Source of the DNA: CAWCKS01 sp963763485
GTDB taxonomy: Bacteria > Pseudomonadota > Alphaproteobacteria > Rhizobiales > Xanthobacteraceae
DNA: 64,000 nt
Assembly: GCA_963763485.1 (NCBI GenBank)
Contig: CAVXOW010000003.1
Coordinates: forward strand, 248,001-312,000
Direction of reading: 5' to 3'
The notes beneath the pieces were generated by a model that was given only the letters and a program-made list of their open reading frames with translations, was not told the origin of the DNA and searched no databases. A program made the translations under genes and the position numbers. Of the stretch, positions 55,354 through 63,665 are shown piece after piece (position 1 is the stretch's first letter; each line of letters starts with the position of its first letter).

Positions 55354-57531
55354 GTGGCATCGCTTCAGACCGCTTCGCAAGTGTCGAAGAAAACAGTGTC
55401 GAAAACATCCGGGCGCACGTTCGGCATCAGGGCCAAGCTCTTCATGGCCTTCGCGGCCGTATCCGGCACCACGGTCATCGCCGGCGCTGCCGGCTGGATG
55501 ATGTTCTCTCAGGTGCGCGATCTCTTCCACGGCGTGTCGGGACGCAATATTCCGGAGATCATCGCGACGCTCGGCCTGCAGACCGATACGCAGACGCTGG
55601 CCGCCAGTGCTCCGGCAATGCTCGCGGTGCAGAACCAGTCACAGCGCGCGAGCGAACTGACTGCGCTGAAGAGCCGGCAGGACAATATCTCCAAACGCCT
55701 CGACGCCATTGCGAGCTTCCAGTCCGATGGCTCGGCGGTCAACAAGCTCAAGAGCCTGAACTCGGAGATCAACTCCAAACTCACAGCGCTCGACGGCGTG
55801 GTCGACGAACGCTTGAAGCTGAGCAGCCGCGGTGACGAAATCCGCAAGGCCGCGATCGCGGCGCAGGCCAAGGTCAACGAACTGCTGCAGCCCGCGCTCG
55901 AACAGGCGCAGACCGATGTCACCATGGCGTCGATGACCGCGGGCGGCGACGCCAACCAATCGACCATGACGCTGCTGCGGCTGGTTTCGAAGGAGGTGCC
56001 GGTATCGCAGGGGTTTGCCGATCTCGTCGGCCTGATCAATCGCGGCGCTGGCATTCTCGATCGCGCGGGTGCCGCGATGACGGCGGCCGACGTCCAGGCC
56101 TTCGCCAAGAGCTTCAAGGACAATACCGAGAAGCTCGACGAGAAGCTCGACGTCGTCGAGACGCTGAAGCCAACGACCGGTTTGCGCGCGGCGGTCGAGG
56201 CCTGGCTCGCCAAGGGCTCGGGTAACGACAGCATCTTCGAGAACCGCAACAAGGAACTCACGGCCCAGGCCAGCGGCGAGAAGCTCCTGACGGAGACCCG
56301 CGGCATCACCGAAAATCTCGCGACCGAAGTGGCGGCCCAGGTCAGGGCGGTGAATGACCGCACCAAGGATGCCGCCGATCGCTCGGACGCGGCGATCTCG
56401 TTTGGTACGACGCTGATGCTGGCGATTGCCGCCGTGAGCGTCGTCGGTGCCTTCCTCGTGGTCTGGTTCTATATCGGCGGCAACCTGATCGCCCGCCTGG
56501 TCGGCCTCGAGCGGACCATGACGCGCCTTGCCAGCGGTGACCTCTCGGCCGAGATCAAGGCGAGCCGCAGCAACGACGAAATCGACCAGATGGCGAACGC
56601 GCTGGCGGTGTTCCGCGAGGGCATCGTGCAGGCGAATGCCGCGGCCGGCGAGCAGGCGCGCGAGCAGGAGGCCAAGCAGAAGCACGCCGCCATGATCGAT
56701 ACGCTGACGCGGCAGTTCAACCAGGATGCCGACAAGGCGCTCGCTTCGGTGTCGTCGGCGGCCGAACACATGAAGCACTCGGCAGAGAAGATGTCCCGCG
56801 TTGCGAGCCAGGCCAAGCAGCAGACCAGCACGGTCTCAAGCGCCTCGGCGCAGGCCGCCTCCAACGTGCAGACGGTGGCGGCGGCGACCGAGGAGCTTGC
56901 GAGCTCGATCAACGAGATCTCGCGGCAGGTCGGCGAATCCGCCCGCATCGCGTCCGAGGTGGTCGCGCAGATCGCCCGCAGCGAAGCGACCGTCACCGAG
57001 CTGGCGCAGGCCGCAAACCGGATCGGCGAGGTGGTCAGTCTGATCAACTCGATCGCCGAGCAGACCAACCTGCTCGCGCTCAACGCAACGATCGAAGCCG
57101 CACGCGCCGGCGAAGCGGGCCGCGGCTTTGCCGTGGTCGCGTCGGAGGTGAAGAGCCTCGCCAACCAGACCGCGAAAGCGACCGAGGGCATCACGTCGCA
57201 GGTCGCAGCGATCCAGGGCTCGACCGGCGAGGCGGTCGACACCATCAAGGGCATCGGCCAGATCATCCAGCAGATGGCGGAGATCGCAAACTCCGTCGCC
57301 GCAGCGGTCAAGGAGCAGGGCGCCGCCACCGCAGAGATCGCGCGCAACGTCCAGCAGGCCGCGACCGGCACCAAGGAGGTGTCGTCGAACATCGCGGGCG
57401 TCTCCGCCGCGGCCGAGGAAAGCGGCAAGACCGCCGAGGACGTGCTGGAGTCGACTGTCCGGCTGACAGCCGAGTCCGAAGCACTCTCAGGCGAGGTCGG
57501 ACGCTTCCTGAATCGCATCAAGGCGGCGTAA
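55354..57531 (+). CDS. Methyl-accepting chemotaxis protein
   Basis: About 725 residues from GTG 55354 (GGGGGA upstream). TM1 near residues 25-45 (LFMAFAAVSGTTVIAGAAGW), a ~300-residue helical periplasmic sensor, TM2 (TLMLAIAAVSVVGAFLVVWF), HAMP (LERTMTRLASGDLSAEIKAS), and the signalling domain with the hairpin tip AEQTNLLALNATIEAARAGE followed by GRGFAVVASEVKSLANQT. It controls CheA/flagellar steering. Adjacent to an orphan TRAP-type binding protein, which may present ligand to it. Confidence 0.95.
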   Translation: MASLQTASQVSKKTVSKTSGRTFGIRAKLFMAFAAVSGTTVIAGAAGWMMFSQVRDLFHGVSGRNIPEIIATLGLQTDTQTLAASAPAMLAVQNQSQRASELTALKSRQDNISKRLDAIASFQSDGSAVNKLKSLNSEINSKLTALDGVVDERLKLSSRGDEIRKAAIAAQAKVNELLQPALEQAQTDVTMASMTAGGDANQSTMTLLRLVSKEVPVSQGFADLVGLINRGAGILDRAGAAMTAADVQAFAKSFKDNTEKLDEKLDVVETLKPTTGLRAAVEAWLAKGSGNDSIFENRNKELTAQASGEKLLTETRGITENLATEVAAQVRAVNDRTKDAADRSDAAISFGTTLMLAIAAVSVVGAFLVVWFYIGGNLIARLVGLERTMTRLASGDLSAEIKASRSNDEIDQMANALAVFREGIVQANAAAGEQAREQEAKQKHAAMIDTLTRQFNQDADKALASVSSAAEHMKHSAEKMSRVASQAKQQTSTVSSASAQAASNVQTVAAATEELASSINEISRQVGESARIASEVVAQIARSEATVTELAQAANRIGEVVSLINSIAEQTNLLALNATIEAARAGEAGRGFAVVASEVKSLANQTAKATEGITSQVAAIQGSTGEAVDTIKGIGQIIQQMAEIANSVAAAVKEQGAATAEIARNVQQAATGTKEVSSNIAGVSAAAEESGKTAEDVLESTVRLTAESEALSGEVGRFLNRIKAA

Positions 57532-57673
57532 GCAGCGCCAATCTAGTCGGCGGCCGGTCCTTTCGCGGGGATCGGCCGTTGCTTTTTGCGCGGACAAGCT
57601 GCCCGGCGAGGTTGTAAGCTGGCGTCTCAATAGCCCCTAGCAGCCGTCGCCGATCTTCCGCCCGTCCGTACGA

Positions 57674-58959
57674 ATGATGACTCTCACCAGTCCCTTTTGG
57701 GCCTTCCTGAGATCGGTGGTGCTTGGCGCCATGGTGCAGACGCTGATTGTGCTGGCCCAGGCTAGGGCAGATGAAGCGTCCAAGTTCGAAGCGTCCCAGA
57801 AGATGGCGCCGATGGAGTTTTTCATCGCCAAGGGTGGGCCCAACGCGTGTGGTGTGGGCTGCGACAGCTGGATCGCTGCCGAGGGTCGCATCGCTCGCGA
57901 CGGCCTCGGGGTCGATGGTCGCTTCGAAGATGGCACTACAGCACGGTTCATGGGCCTGCTTAGTCGCCTCGGTGGTCGCAAGCTGCCCATCTTCTTCCAT
58001 TCGCCGGGCGGAGACATCATTGAATCGCTCGCACTCGGGCGCGCCTTGCGGGCGTGGGACATCAGGGCCGGCGTGGCGACGACGGTACCGGCAAACTGCT
58101 CTGCGAACGACGCTGAGGATTGCCGGAAGTTGATGCGCGAGCATCCCGAAGCAGAGGCCAGATTGTGGAGTGAAGGCGCTCAGTGTTCGTCAGGATGTGC
58201 CTATGCCATTCTCGGCGCAGCTACGCGTGAGATTGGCCCAGCTGCCAAAGTCGGTGTGCATTCATTCTTCGTCAATCCCGGTGCGACGGAAGTTCAGCGC
58301 GCGCGAACCATGACGCAACCGAGGAGAGGATCGATCGCTATCTTGCGGAGATGGGGATCGACCTCGAACTCCACAAGATTGCCTCGGCGACGGGTATCGA
58401 GACTATTCATGTCCTTACGCGATCCGAATTATACGATCTCGGAATCGATCGCCGTGAAATCTTCGACAGTGGTTGGACCTTGGGCAATATCGATTCACGA
58501 AAGGGCTTTATGGTTTTCGCCGCGGCGGATGCGAAGACGGGCGTTGTCGGTCGCGAAAAATCGACGACGTCGTTCAAGCGGATCGATCTCGTGATTGCCT
58601 GCTACCGCCCGCGTCGGAGTTACTTGGTCGTTGTCTCGCAACCGTTGTCGGCCGCGAACGCGAGGACGAAAGACGACATTCGTGTTAGCGCCGGCGCCGT
58701 CGGCGTCACGCTCGACGGCGGCAAGTCGTTGCTGACGACTGCCAGCAACAGCACGTTTCAGGTCTGGCGAGAGCCTGCAACGAGAGGCATGGTCGAGACA
58801 TTGCTGACGTCGCCAACAATCAAGGTCTCGGAAGCCCAGCGTCGTGACAAAGCGCGAAAGCAGACGGCGGGTGACCCGCCGCCGGAATTTCTCTTTTCCA
58901 ACGTTCGTGGCCGCGAGGCGCTGAAAACGATCGTCAGCCGTTGCGCCGAGCAGAAGTGA
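57674..58959 (+). pseudogene. Periplasmic ClpP-fold protein (COG3904-like), frameshifted
   Basis: Predicted exported protein of the ClpP/crotonase fold, perhaps a serine protease. Seen: N-terminal signal/anchor (FLRSVVLGAMVQTLIVLAQA), FFHSPGGDIIESLALGRALR (the glycine-rich oxyanion region), paired Cys (NCSANDAEDC), and SEGAQCSSGCAYAILGAATR with the likely nucleophile Ser. The frame breaks near 58300 inside a GCGCGCGCG run; removing one CG restores NHDATEERIDRYLAEMGIDL and the C-terminal half to 58959, about 427 residues. A two-base slip in a dinucleotide run is the simplest explanation. Substrate unknown. Confidence 0.8.
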
Positions 58960-58974
58960 TCGGTCCGCGCGATT

Positions 58975-59424
58975 TTACCAGTGCCCGGTATTCTGCATCG
59001 AGGTCCACGGCTCCTGCGGTGGCAGTGCTTCGCCTTTCTGCAGGAGTTCGATCGACTGATGGTCGGGTGAACGCACGAACGCCATCTGACCGTCGCGCGG
59101 CGGACGGTTGATCACGATGCCCATCTTCTGCAGCTTGGCGCACATCTCGTAGATGTTGTCGACCTCGTAGGCGAGGTGACCGAAGTAGCGCGCGTCGCCG
59201 TAATCCTCGGTGTCGTAGTTGTAGGTCAATTCGACCAGCGGCTGGCCGCGGCCCTTGGAGTTGGCCAGGACGCCTTCGTCGTCGGGCGCGCAGAGGAACA
59301 CCAGCGTGAAGCGGCCCTTCTCGTTGTTGACCCGGCGCACTTCTTTCAGGCCCAGCCCGTTGCAGTAGAAATTCATGGCCTTGTCGAGGTCGCGAACGCG
59401 CAGCATGGTGTGGAGGTAACGCAT
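58975..59424 (-). CDS. VOC-superfamily protein (glyoxalase I-like)
   Basis: 149 residues. Start behind AAGGGAACAAG. Two betaalphabetabetabeta modules: RYLHTMLRVRDLDKAMNFYC with metal-ligand His5, PLVELTYNYDTEDYG with ligand Glu, then FGHLAYEVDNIYEMCAKLQ and SPDHQSIELLQKGE with the second His/Glu set, matching lactoylglutathione lyase metal ligands. Likely methylglyoxal detoxification with glutathione; a related VOC reaction is possible. Convergent with the COG3904-like gene. Confidence 0.88.
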   Translation of the reverse strand: MRYLHTMLRVRDLDKAMNFYCNGLGLKEVRRVNNEKGRFTLVFLCAPDDEGVLANSKGRGQPLVELTYNYDTEDYGDARYFGHLAYEVDNIYEMCAKLQKMGIVINRPPRDGQMAFVRSPDHQSIELLQKGEALPPQEPWTSMQNTGHW

Positions 59425-59632
59425 GTTTCTTGTTCCCTTGAGGACGTTGAGGTGCTGGCCGAAGCCGGGGGCGGTTCCAGGCAGAAACTAGCAGCAAATT
59501 GACCCGAAGGGCAGGGTGCGCCGGCTGCCGCCGAGCACGTTGGTGCCCAACCAGGCGTTCCCTGTGCTCGTGACCGAGGCGTGCAGAGCGCGTTTGAACG
59601 CGTCCTGGAAAGGCTGGAAATATCCTGTGTAC

Positions 59633-59899
59633 TTAAGCCACCAGGGCTTCCAGCCGCGCCGCTTGTTCCCGGGTCTGGAACGGCAGAACGGTGTGATGAT
59701 AATTGCCGCTCTGATCGTTCAGGAGTTCGCGCCCTTTGACCACATGCAATGCCCAGCCGTCTTTCTCTGACGGGAAGATCCCGAAGACAACATCATGGCT
59801 TGTGATGATGTCTCGCAAGGCCTGAGCCTGATTGTCGGATGTTTGAATGAAACTGCGAGTCACTGCTGCTATTTGAAGCAGCCCTTCATAATCAATCAC
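59633..59899 (-). CDS. Small hypothetical protein
   Basis: 88 residues from GTG 59899 with GGAG about 12 bases upstream. Soluble and balanced composition (DIITSHDVVFGIFPSEKDGW, LLNDQSGNYHHTVLPFQTRE). Unrecognised; the other-strand frame over the same place is less protein-like. Confidence 0.55.
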   Translation of the reverse strand: MIDYEGLLQIAAVTRSFIQTSDNQAQALRDIITSHDVVFGIFPSEKDGWALHVVKGRELLNDQSGNYHHTVLPFQTREQAARLEALVA

Positions 59900-60071
59900 G
59901 CCAGGTACTCCACGCCACTAACCGATCGAACTCTAGAACGACATGCTTACGGGAATCCTAACCAGGTTCGCGTCTGCTGCCGACGAAACAGACCCGAAAC
60001 GGTCACGAAACCAATTCGCGCTGAACTTTCAAAAATCCCTGTTCGACCAAACACCTGAACAGGAGATAGCC

Positions 60072-60188
60072 ATGAAGAAACCAGCCTTGATTGAAGTTGG
60101 TTCGAAGGAGGAGGTGGCGTTGCTGCTGGCCCTCTTTGGAGCGCATGCAAAGCCCGTTGAGAAGCCGAAGCAGAAATCCGCGCATTAG
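60072..60188 (+). CDS. 38-residue micro-protein
   Basis: ATG 60072 has a near-consensus AGGAGATAGCC before it, one of the better ribosome binding sites in the window. Product KKPALIEVGSKEEVALLLAL then a Lys/Pro-rich tail ending KQKSAH. Amphipathic helix possible; no known family. Confidence 0.5.
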   Translation: MKKPALIEVGSKEEVALLLALFGAHAKPVEKPKQKSAH

Positions 60189-60294
60189 GTGAGGCAACCC
60201 GCTCCTTGAACCGATACAATGCCGAAAGGAAAGCCTCGCATTCGGAAAGACAAGCGACCTTTGCGTCTTCTCCCTTGGATGAATTAGACAGAAA

Positions 60295-60474
60295 ATGCGC
60301 TTCCGCATCGAGGTGAACACGCTGGACGGCAAGCTGTCTTACGAGCGGGAAACTCCGGCTGATGCGTTGGCGGTCGCCGAGGGTGGCAGGGAAAGCCTCG
60401 GCGTCATGATCATCGACGGCGAAGACGGCAGGACATACACAGTCGAGGAGTTCAGAAAGCGGTTCGCGAGCTAG
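60295..60474 (+). CDS. 59-residue hypothetical protein
   Basis: ATG 60295 to TAG 60474, product begins RFRIEVNTLDGKLSYERETP and ends EEFRKRFAS. Codon use is GC-rich at third positions like its neighbours, and composition suggests a small beta-alpha domain. No clear Shine-Dalgarno. Unrecognised. Confidence 0.5.
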   Translation: MRFRIEVNTLDGKLSYERETPADALAVAEGGRESLGVMIIDGEDGRTYTVEEFRKRFAS

Positions 60475-60855
60475 CGTCTCCTGCTCTCGAGCGTGCTGGT
60501 CGCACCGCCTTGGCGTTGCGTCTATTCGGCAGTTGCCGGAATCATCTGGCCGTGCATCCTAAGCTCGATGTTCGACAATCTTGATGGCGTACGCTTTGCT
60601 CGAATGAGCAGTGGTACCTGGTGTCTCGTCAAAGACCTTGGTTTGGTGAAGGGCGGAAAGGGCATGAAGCACTTTCAGCCGATCATCAGCTTCAGCGCGA
60701 AGGGGCTCTGGAACTTTATTCGAGACCGCGACACATCATTCGTTAAGATGTGCTCCGCGCTGATTTTCGCTCTCCCGATTCGTTCTTTGCGAACAAAATC
60801 GAATCAGAGCGTGAACGCATGAGAATCGCGGGCGGGTTTTGAAGGACTTCTATTT
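60475..60855. other. Stretch without a supported gene
   Basis: 381 bases. A 109-codon plus-strand frame (60493-60822) has poor composition, no ribosome binding site and lower GC, so I do not call it. No RNA gene or operator recognised. Confidence 0.5.
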
Positions 60856-61350
60856 CTACAGCCGCAGCTCGTACCAGATCTCATCTTCCGTGGCGCCATC
60901 GGGCCAGGTTTGTGCTTCGCGGTGAGTTGGCTGAAAGCCGGCGGCGCGCATCGCCGCATTCGAGGCCGCGTTCGACGCGCGCGCGGCGACGATGACGCGG
61001 CGGAACGACTTGCGGCCTCGCGCCCAGTCAAGCCCGGACTCATAAAACAGCCGCGACAGTTTTCGTCCGCGATATTCCGGCAGGATGAAGTGCATCACGA
61101 GGTGCGCCGTCGTCTCGTCGTCGCGGGACGTGAAGACAGCGGAGATGCCGATGAGCTTGTCGTTATCGAACAGCCCAAAGACCTGCTGGCGCTCCGGTGA
61201 AAGCAGGGCGCGCCAGTCGGCTTCGGTGCGCTTGACGGCGTCCGCGTAAGTCGATTCGAAGACGCCGGGCTCGGACTTCAGCGCTTTGAGCCGCAAGTCG
61301 CGAAACATCTCCCATTCGGATGGCAAAAGTGGACGGATATTCATCTTCAT
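60856..61350 (-). CDS. GNAT-family N-acetyltransferase
   Basis: 164 residues from ATG 61350 (ATG 61344 also possible). GNAT fold: NIRPLLPSEWEMFRDLRLKA, VFGLFDNDKLIGISAVFTSR, HLVMHFILPEYRGRKLSRLF (acetyl-CoA-binding RGRKLS loop) and VIVAARASNAASNAAMRAAG, GFQPTHREAQTW. Acetylates an unknown amine; single-gene unit. Confidence 0.9.
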   Translation of the reverse strand: MKMNIRPLLPSEWEMFRDLRLKALKSEPGVFESTYADAVKRTEADWRALLSPERQQVFGLFDNDKLIGISAVFTSRDDETTAHLVMHFILPEYRGRKLSRLFYESGLDWARGRKSFRRVIVAARASNAASNAAMRAAGFQPTHREAQTWPDGATEDEIWYELRL

Positions 61351-61456
61351 GAACCGTGATTGGCTTTGCACGCAGCGCCTTGTAGCACGCCTTGAAACCC
61401 TGGAACCCGCTGCTCACATGGAGCGTTGACGGGATAGACTGGTTTCGGAGGATCTC

Positions 61457-61771
61457 ATGATCAGGAAGTTTGCATTGGCTGCGGCTGCCGTTGCCGCGCT
61501 TTCGACGGTGGCGATCGCACCGGCCGAGGCGCGCTGGCGTGGCGGACCGGGTCCGGGGATTGCGTTCGGTGCGGTTGCCGGCGCGCTGGCGCTCGGCGCT
61601 GCGGCAGCAGCAGCGTCGCAACCGAACTATTACTATGCGCCCGGCTATTATCCCGGACCGCGTGCGTACTACGGTGGCGGCTCATCCAACTGCGACGCGT
61701 ACTACAACACAGTGTGCGGCGGCCCGTACAATTACTACGCGCCGAACAGCGGCTACTATTACGGCAACTGA
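61457..61771 (+). CDS. Small exported Gly/Tyr-rich protein (first of tandem pair)
   Basis: 104 residues: signal peptide IRKFALAAAAVAALSTVAIA cleaved before EARWRGGPGPG, an Ala/Gly hydrophobic segment, then Tyr/Gly/Pro-rich repeats (NYYYAPGYYPGPRAYYGGG) with two Cys. Paralogue of the gene at 61952 (same EARWRGGPGP start and AGALALGAAAAA core). Likely a cell-envelope protein; function unknown. Confidence 0.8.
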   Translation: MIRKFALAAAAVAALSTVAIAPAEARWRGGPGPGIAFGAVAGALALGAAAAAASQPNYYYAPGYYPGPRAYYGGGSSNCDAYYNTVCGGPYNYYAPNSGYYYGN

Positions 61772-61843
61772 CGTGATCGACGGCGGTTTCTAGCCAATCG
61801 CGGGCGGATCAAGCTGGCGTCTTTGTGTTTGTGTGGCGTAAGG

Positions 61844-61876
61844 AATGCCCGGACATCCGTCCGGGCATTTGCTTTT
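61844..61876 (+). terminator. Intrinsic terminator
   Basis: Perfect 11-bp stem AATGCCCGGAC / GTCCGGGCATT with loop ATCC, followed by TGCTTTT. It ends the first Gly/Tyr-rich gene. Confidence 0.85.
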
Positions 61877-61951
61877 GCTGGCCAGCAGCGTTTCGCGCCG
61901 GAACGCTATGCGGCGCGAAGCGTTGTCGCATCATCTGGATGGAGGATCATC

Positions 61952-62248
61952 ATGATGATGCGAAAGCTCGCTATCGCTGCCGTCGCGGTCGGCACCATCG
62001 CTGCGGCGACCGTCGCACCTGCTGAAGCGCGTTGGCGTGGCGGACCCGGGCCGTTGGGTTTCGGGCTGGCCGCCGGCGCATTGGCGCTCGGCGCGGCCGC
62101 TGCCGCCTCGCCGTACTACTACGGTCCGGGCTACTACCCCGGTTACGGCTATGCGCCGGGGCCGTACGCCTACTACGGCGGCGGTCCGGTGTATTACGGC
62201 CCGCGGTACTATCGTTACCACCACTGGCACCACTATCGTCACTGGTAA
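61952..62248 (+). CDS. Small exported Gly/Tyr-rich protein (second of tandem pair)
   Basis: 98 residues from ATG 61952 behind GGATGGAGG. Signal peptide (KLAIAAVAVGTIAAATVAPA), EARWRGGPGPLGFGLAAGAL, then YYYGPGYYPGYGYAPGPYAY and a His/Tyr-rich end (YRYHHWHHYRHW). The basic His tail is absent from its paralogue. Probably envelope-located; function unknown. Confidence 0.82.
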   Translation: MMMRKLAIAAVAVGTIAAATVAPAEARWRGGPGPLGFGLAAGALALGAAAAASPYYYGPGYYPGYGYAPGPYAYYGGGPVYYGPRYYRYHHWHHYRHW

Positions 62249-62273
62249 GCACGACTGCCCGATGCGATTTGCA

Positions 62274-62300
62274 AAAGGCCCGGACGATGTTCGGGCCTTT
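62274..62300 (+). terminator. Hairpin terminator
   Basis: AAAGGCCCG / CGGGCCTTT with a 9-base loop, after the second Gly/Tyr-rich gene. The T run is short. Confidence 0.7.
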
Positions 62301-62420
62301 CGTCGTTCTATGCCTGCGAATGCCCAGCCTGCGAATGCCATGCGCGATCGTGCTACCGCGCGAGAGAGGATCGTTCTATCCTCGACCGACAACAAGAAGA
62401 CCGATCGGTCGAGGCATGGG

Positions 62421-63197
62421 ATGAGCATCAAGAAATCATCGGGCAGCTTGAGCAACGACATCGAAGAGCTCGGCAATCTCATCGCGCAAAGCCGCCGCAT
62501 CGTGCCCTTCACCGGCGCCGGGATCTCCACCGAGTGCGGAATCCCGGATTTTCGCTCGCCGGGGGGGTTGTGGACCCGTCACAGGCCGATCAACTACGAC
62601 GAGTTCATCGCGAGCCAGGAGGCGCGCAACGAAGCCTGGGCGCGACGTTTTGCCATGGCGCCGGTGTTTGCCGCCGCCAAGCCAGGCCGCGGCCATCGCG
62701 CGCTGGCGTCGTTGTACAAGGCCGGCAAAATCCCCGGCGTTATCACCCAGAACATCGACAACCTGCACCAGCACTCGGGTGTTGCGGCGCAGGACGTCGT
62801 CGAGCTGCACGGCAACACCACCTTTGCGCGCTGCATTGGCTGCGGAAAACGCTTTGAGATTGCATGGGTTAAAGAACAGTTCGACGCATCCGGCGGCATT
62901 GCGCCGTCATGCACGGCGTGCGACGAGCCGATCAAGACAGCGACCATCTCGTTCGGCGAAGCAATGCCGGAAATGCCGATGCAGCGGGCGACAGAACTCG
63001 CTCAGGAGTGCGATCTCATGATGGCGATCGGATCGTCGCTGGTGGTCTGGCCTGCGGCGGGGTTTCTGATCCTTGCCAAACGGAACGGCGCGAAGCTCGT
63101 CATCATCAATCGCGAGCCGACCGAGCAGGATGAGTTCGCCGATCTCGTTCTCCATCACGACATCGGCGAGACGCTGGGACCGTTCGTCGGCAACTAA
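62421..63197 (+). CDS. Sir2-family NAD-dependent protein deacylase (sirtuin)
   Basis: 258 residues from ATG 62421 (GAGG seven bases upstream; longer readings have no support). Removes acyl groups from lysines, using NAD. Seen: RRIVPFTGAGISTECGIPDF with FRSPGGLW, the NAD/catalytic TQNIDNLHQHSG, catalytic His in VELHGNTTFARC, a four-Cys zinc site (CIGCGKRF and CTACDEP), and MAIGSSLVVWPAAGF. Cytoplasmic. Independently terminated from its upstream neighbour. Confidence 0.94.
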   Translation: MSIKKSSGSLSNDIEELGNLIAQSRRIVPFTGAGISTECGIPDFRSPGGLWTRHRPINYDEFIASQEARNEAWARRFAMAPVFAAAKPGRGHRALASLYKAGKIPGVITQNIDNLHQHSGVAAQDVVELHGNTTFARCIGCGKRFEIAWVKEQFDASGGIAPSCTACDEPIKTATISFGEAMPEMPMQRATELAQECDLMMAIGSSLVVWPAAGFLILAKRNGAKLVIINREPTEQDEFADLVLHHDIGETLGPFVGN

Positions 63198-63665
63198 CTG
63201 GCCTGTTGATAACTGAAAGAATCCGGCAGCTCCGCCGGAACCAATGCATCCGTGATCGGATTACCGCTTGGTTTGTGTCCAACTGATGTTTGTCGGTTAC
63301 AGACCGCGGGTTGAATCTCTGGCAAAGCATTTGAGCGGCGAGCGAAATCAGGTCGCTGCTACTGACGCTTTGCGAACAAAGAAAATGCCTCTGATGTCAA
63401 TTTGTGTGCGATCGAAACGCTGTGCCGGCTTCCGGCATCGCGAACGACGCGCACTTGATTCGCGTGCGCGCAAGCCTGTTCATAGGTGGAAGACAGTTGG
63501 ATTTTTGGCTTTGCCGCTTTTGCGGGAGTGTTATCTTTGATTCTGCGAGATTCGCCTTATCGCCCTAGTGGAATCTGAGCAAATCAGAACCGACGGGGTG
63601 GCCAGGCGAGCGCGTGCTGGGCGAAGCGGCAGGCTTTGAGGGGCTGAGGTACGGGATCCGGGATC
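63198..63665. other. Intergenic region upstream of the cold-shock-domain gene
   Basis: 468 bases without a supported gene. Cold-shock genes often have long leaders, so part may be transcribed; I cannot identify a promoter with confidence. Confidence 0.5.

Noticed and set aside
60493..60822. 109-codon plus-strand open frame
   Set aside because: No Shine-Dalgarno, no family, atypical composition; likely chance.
63268..63540. 90-codon plus-strand open frame upstream of the cold-shock gene
   Set aside because: Basic, low-complexity product with no ribosome site; more likely leader or intergenic DNA.
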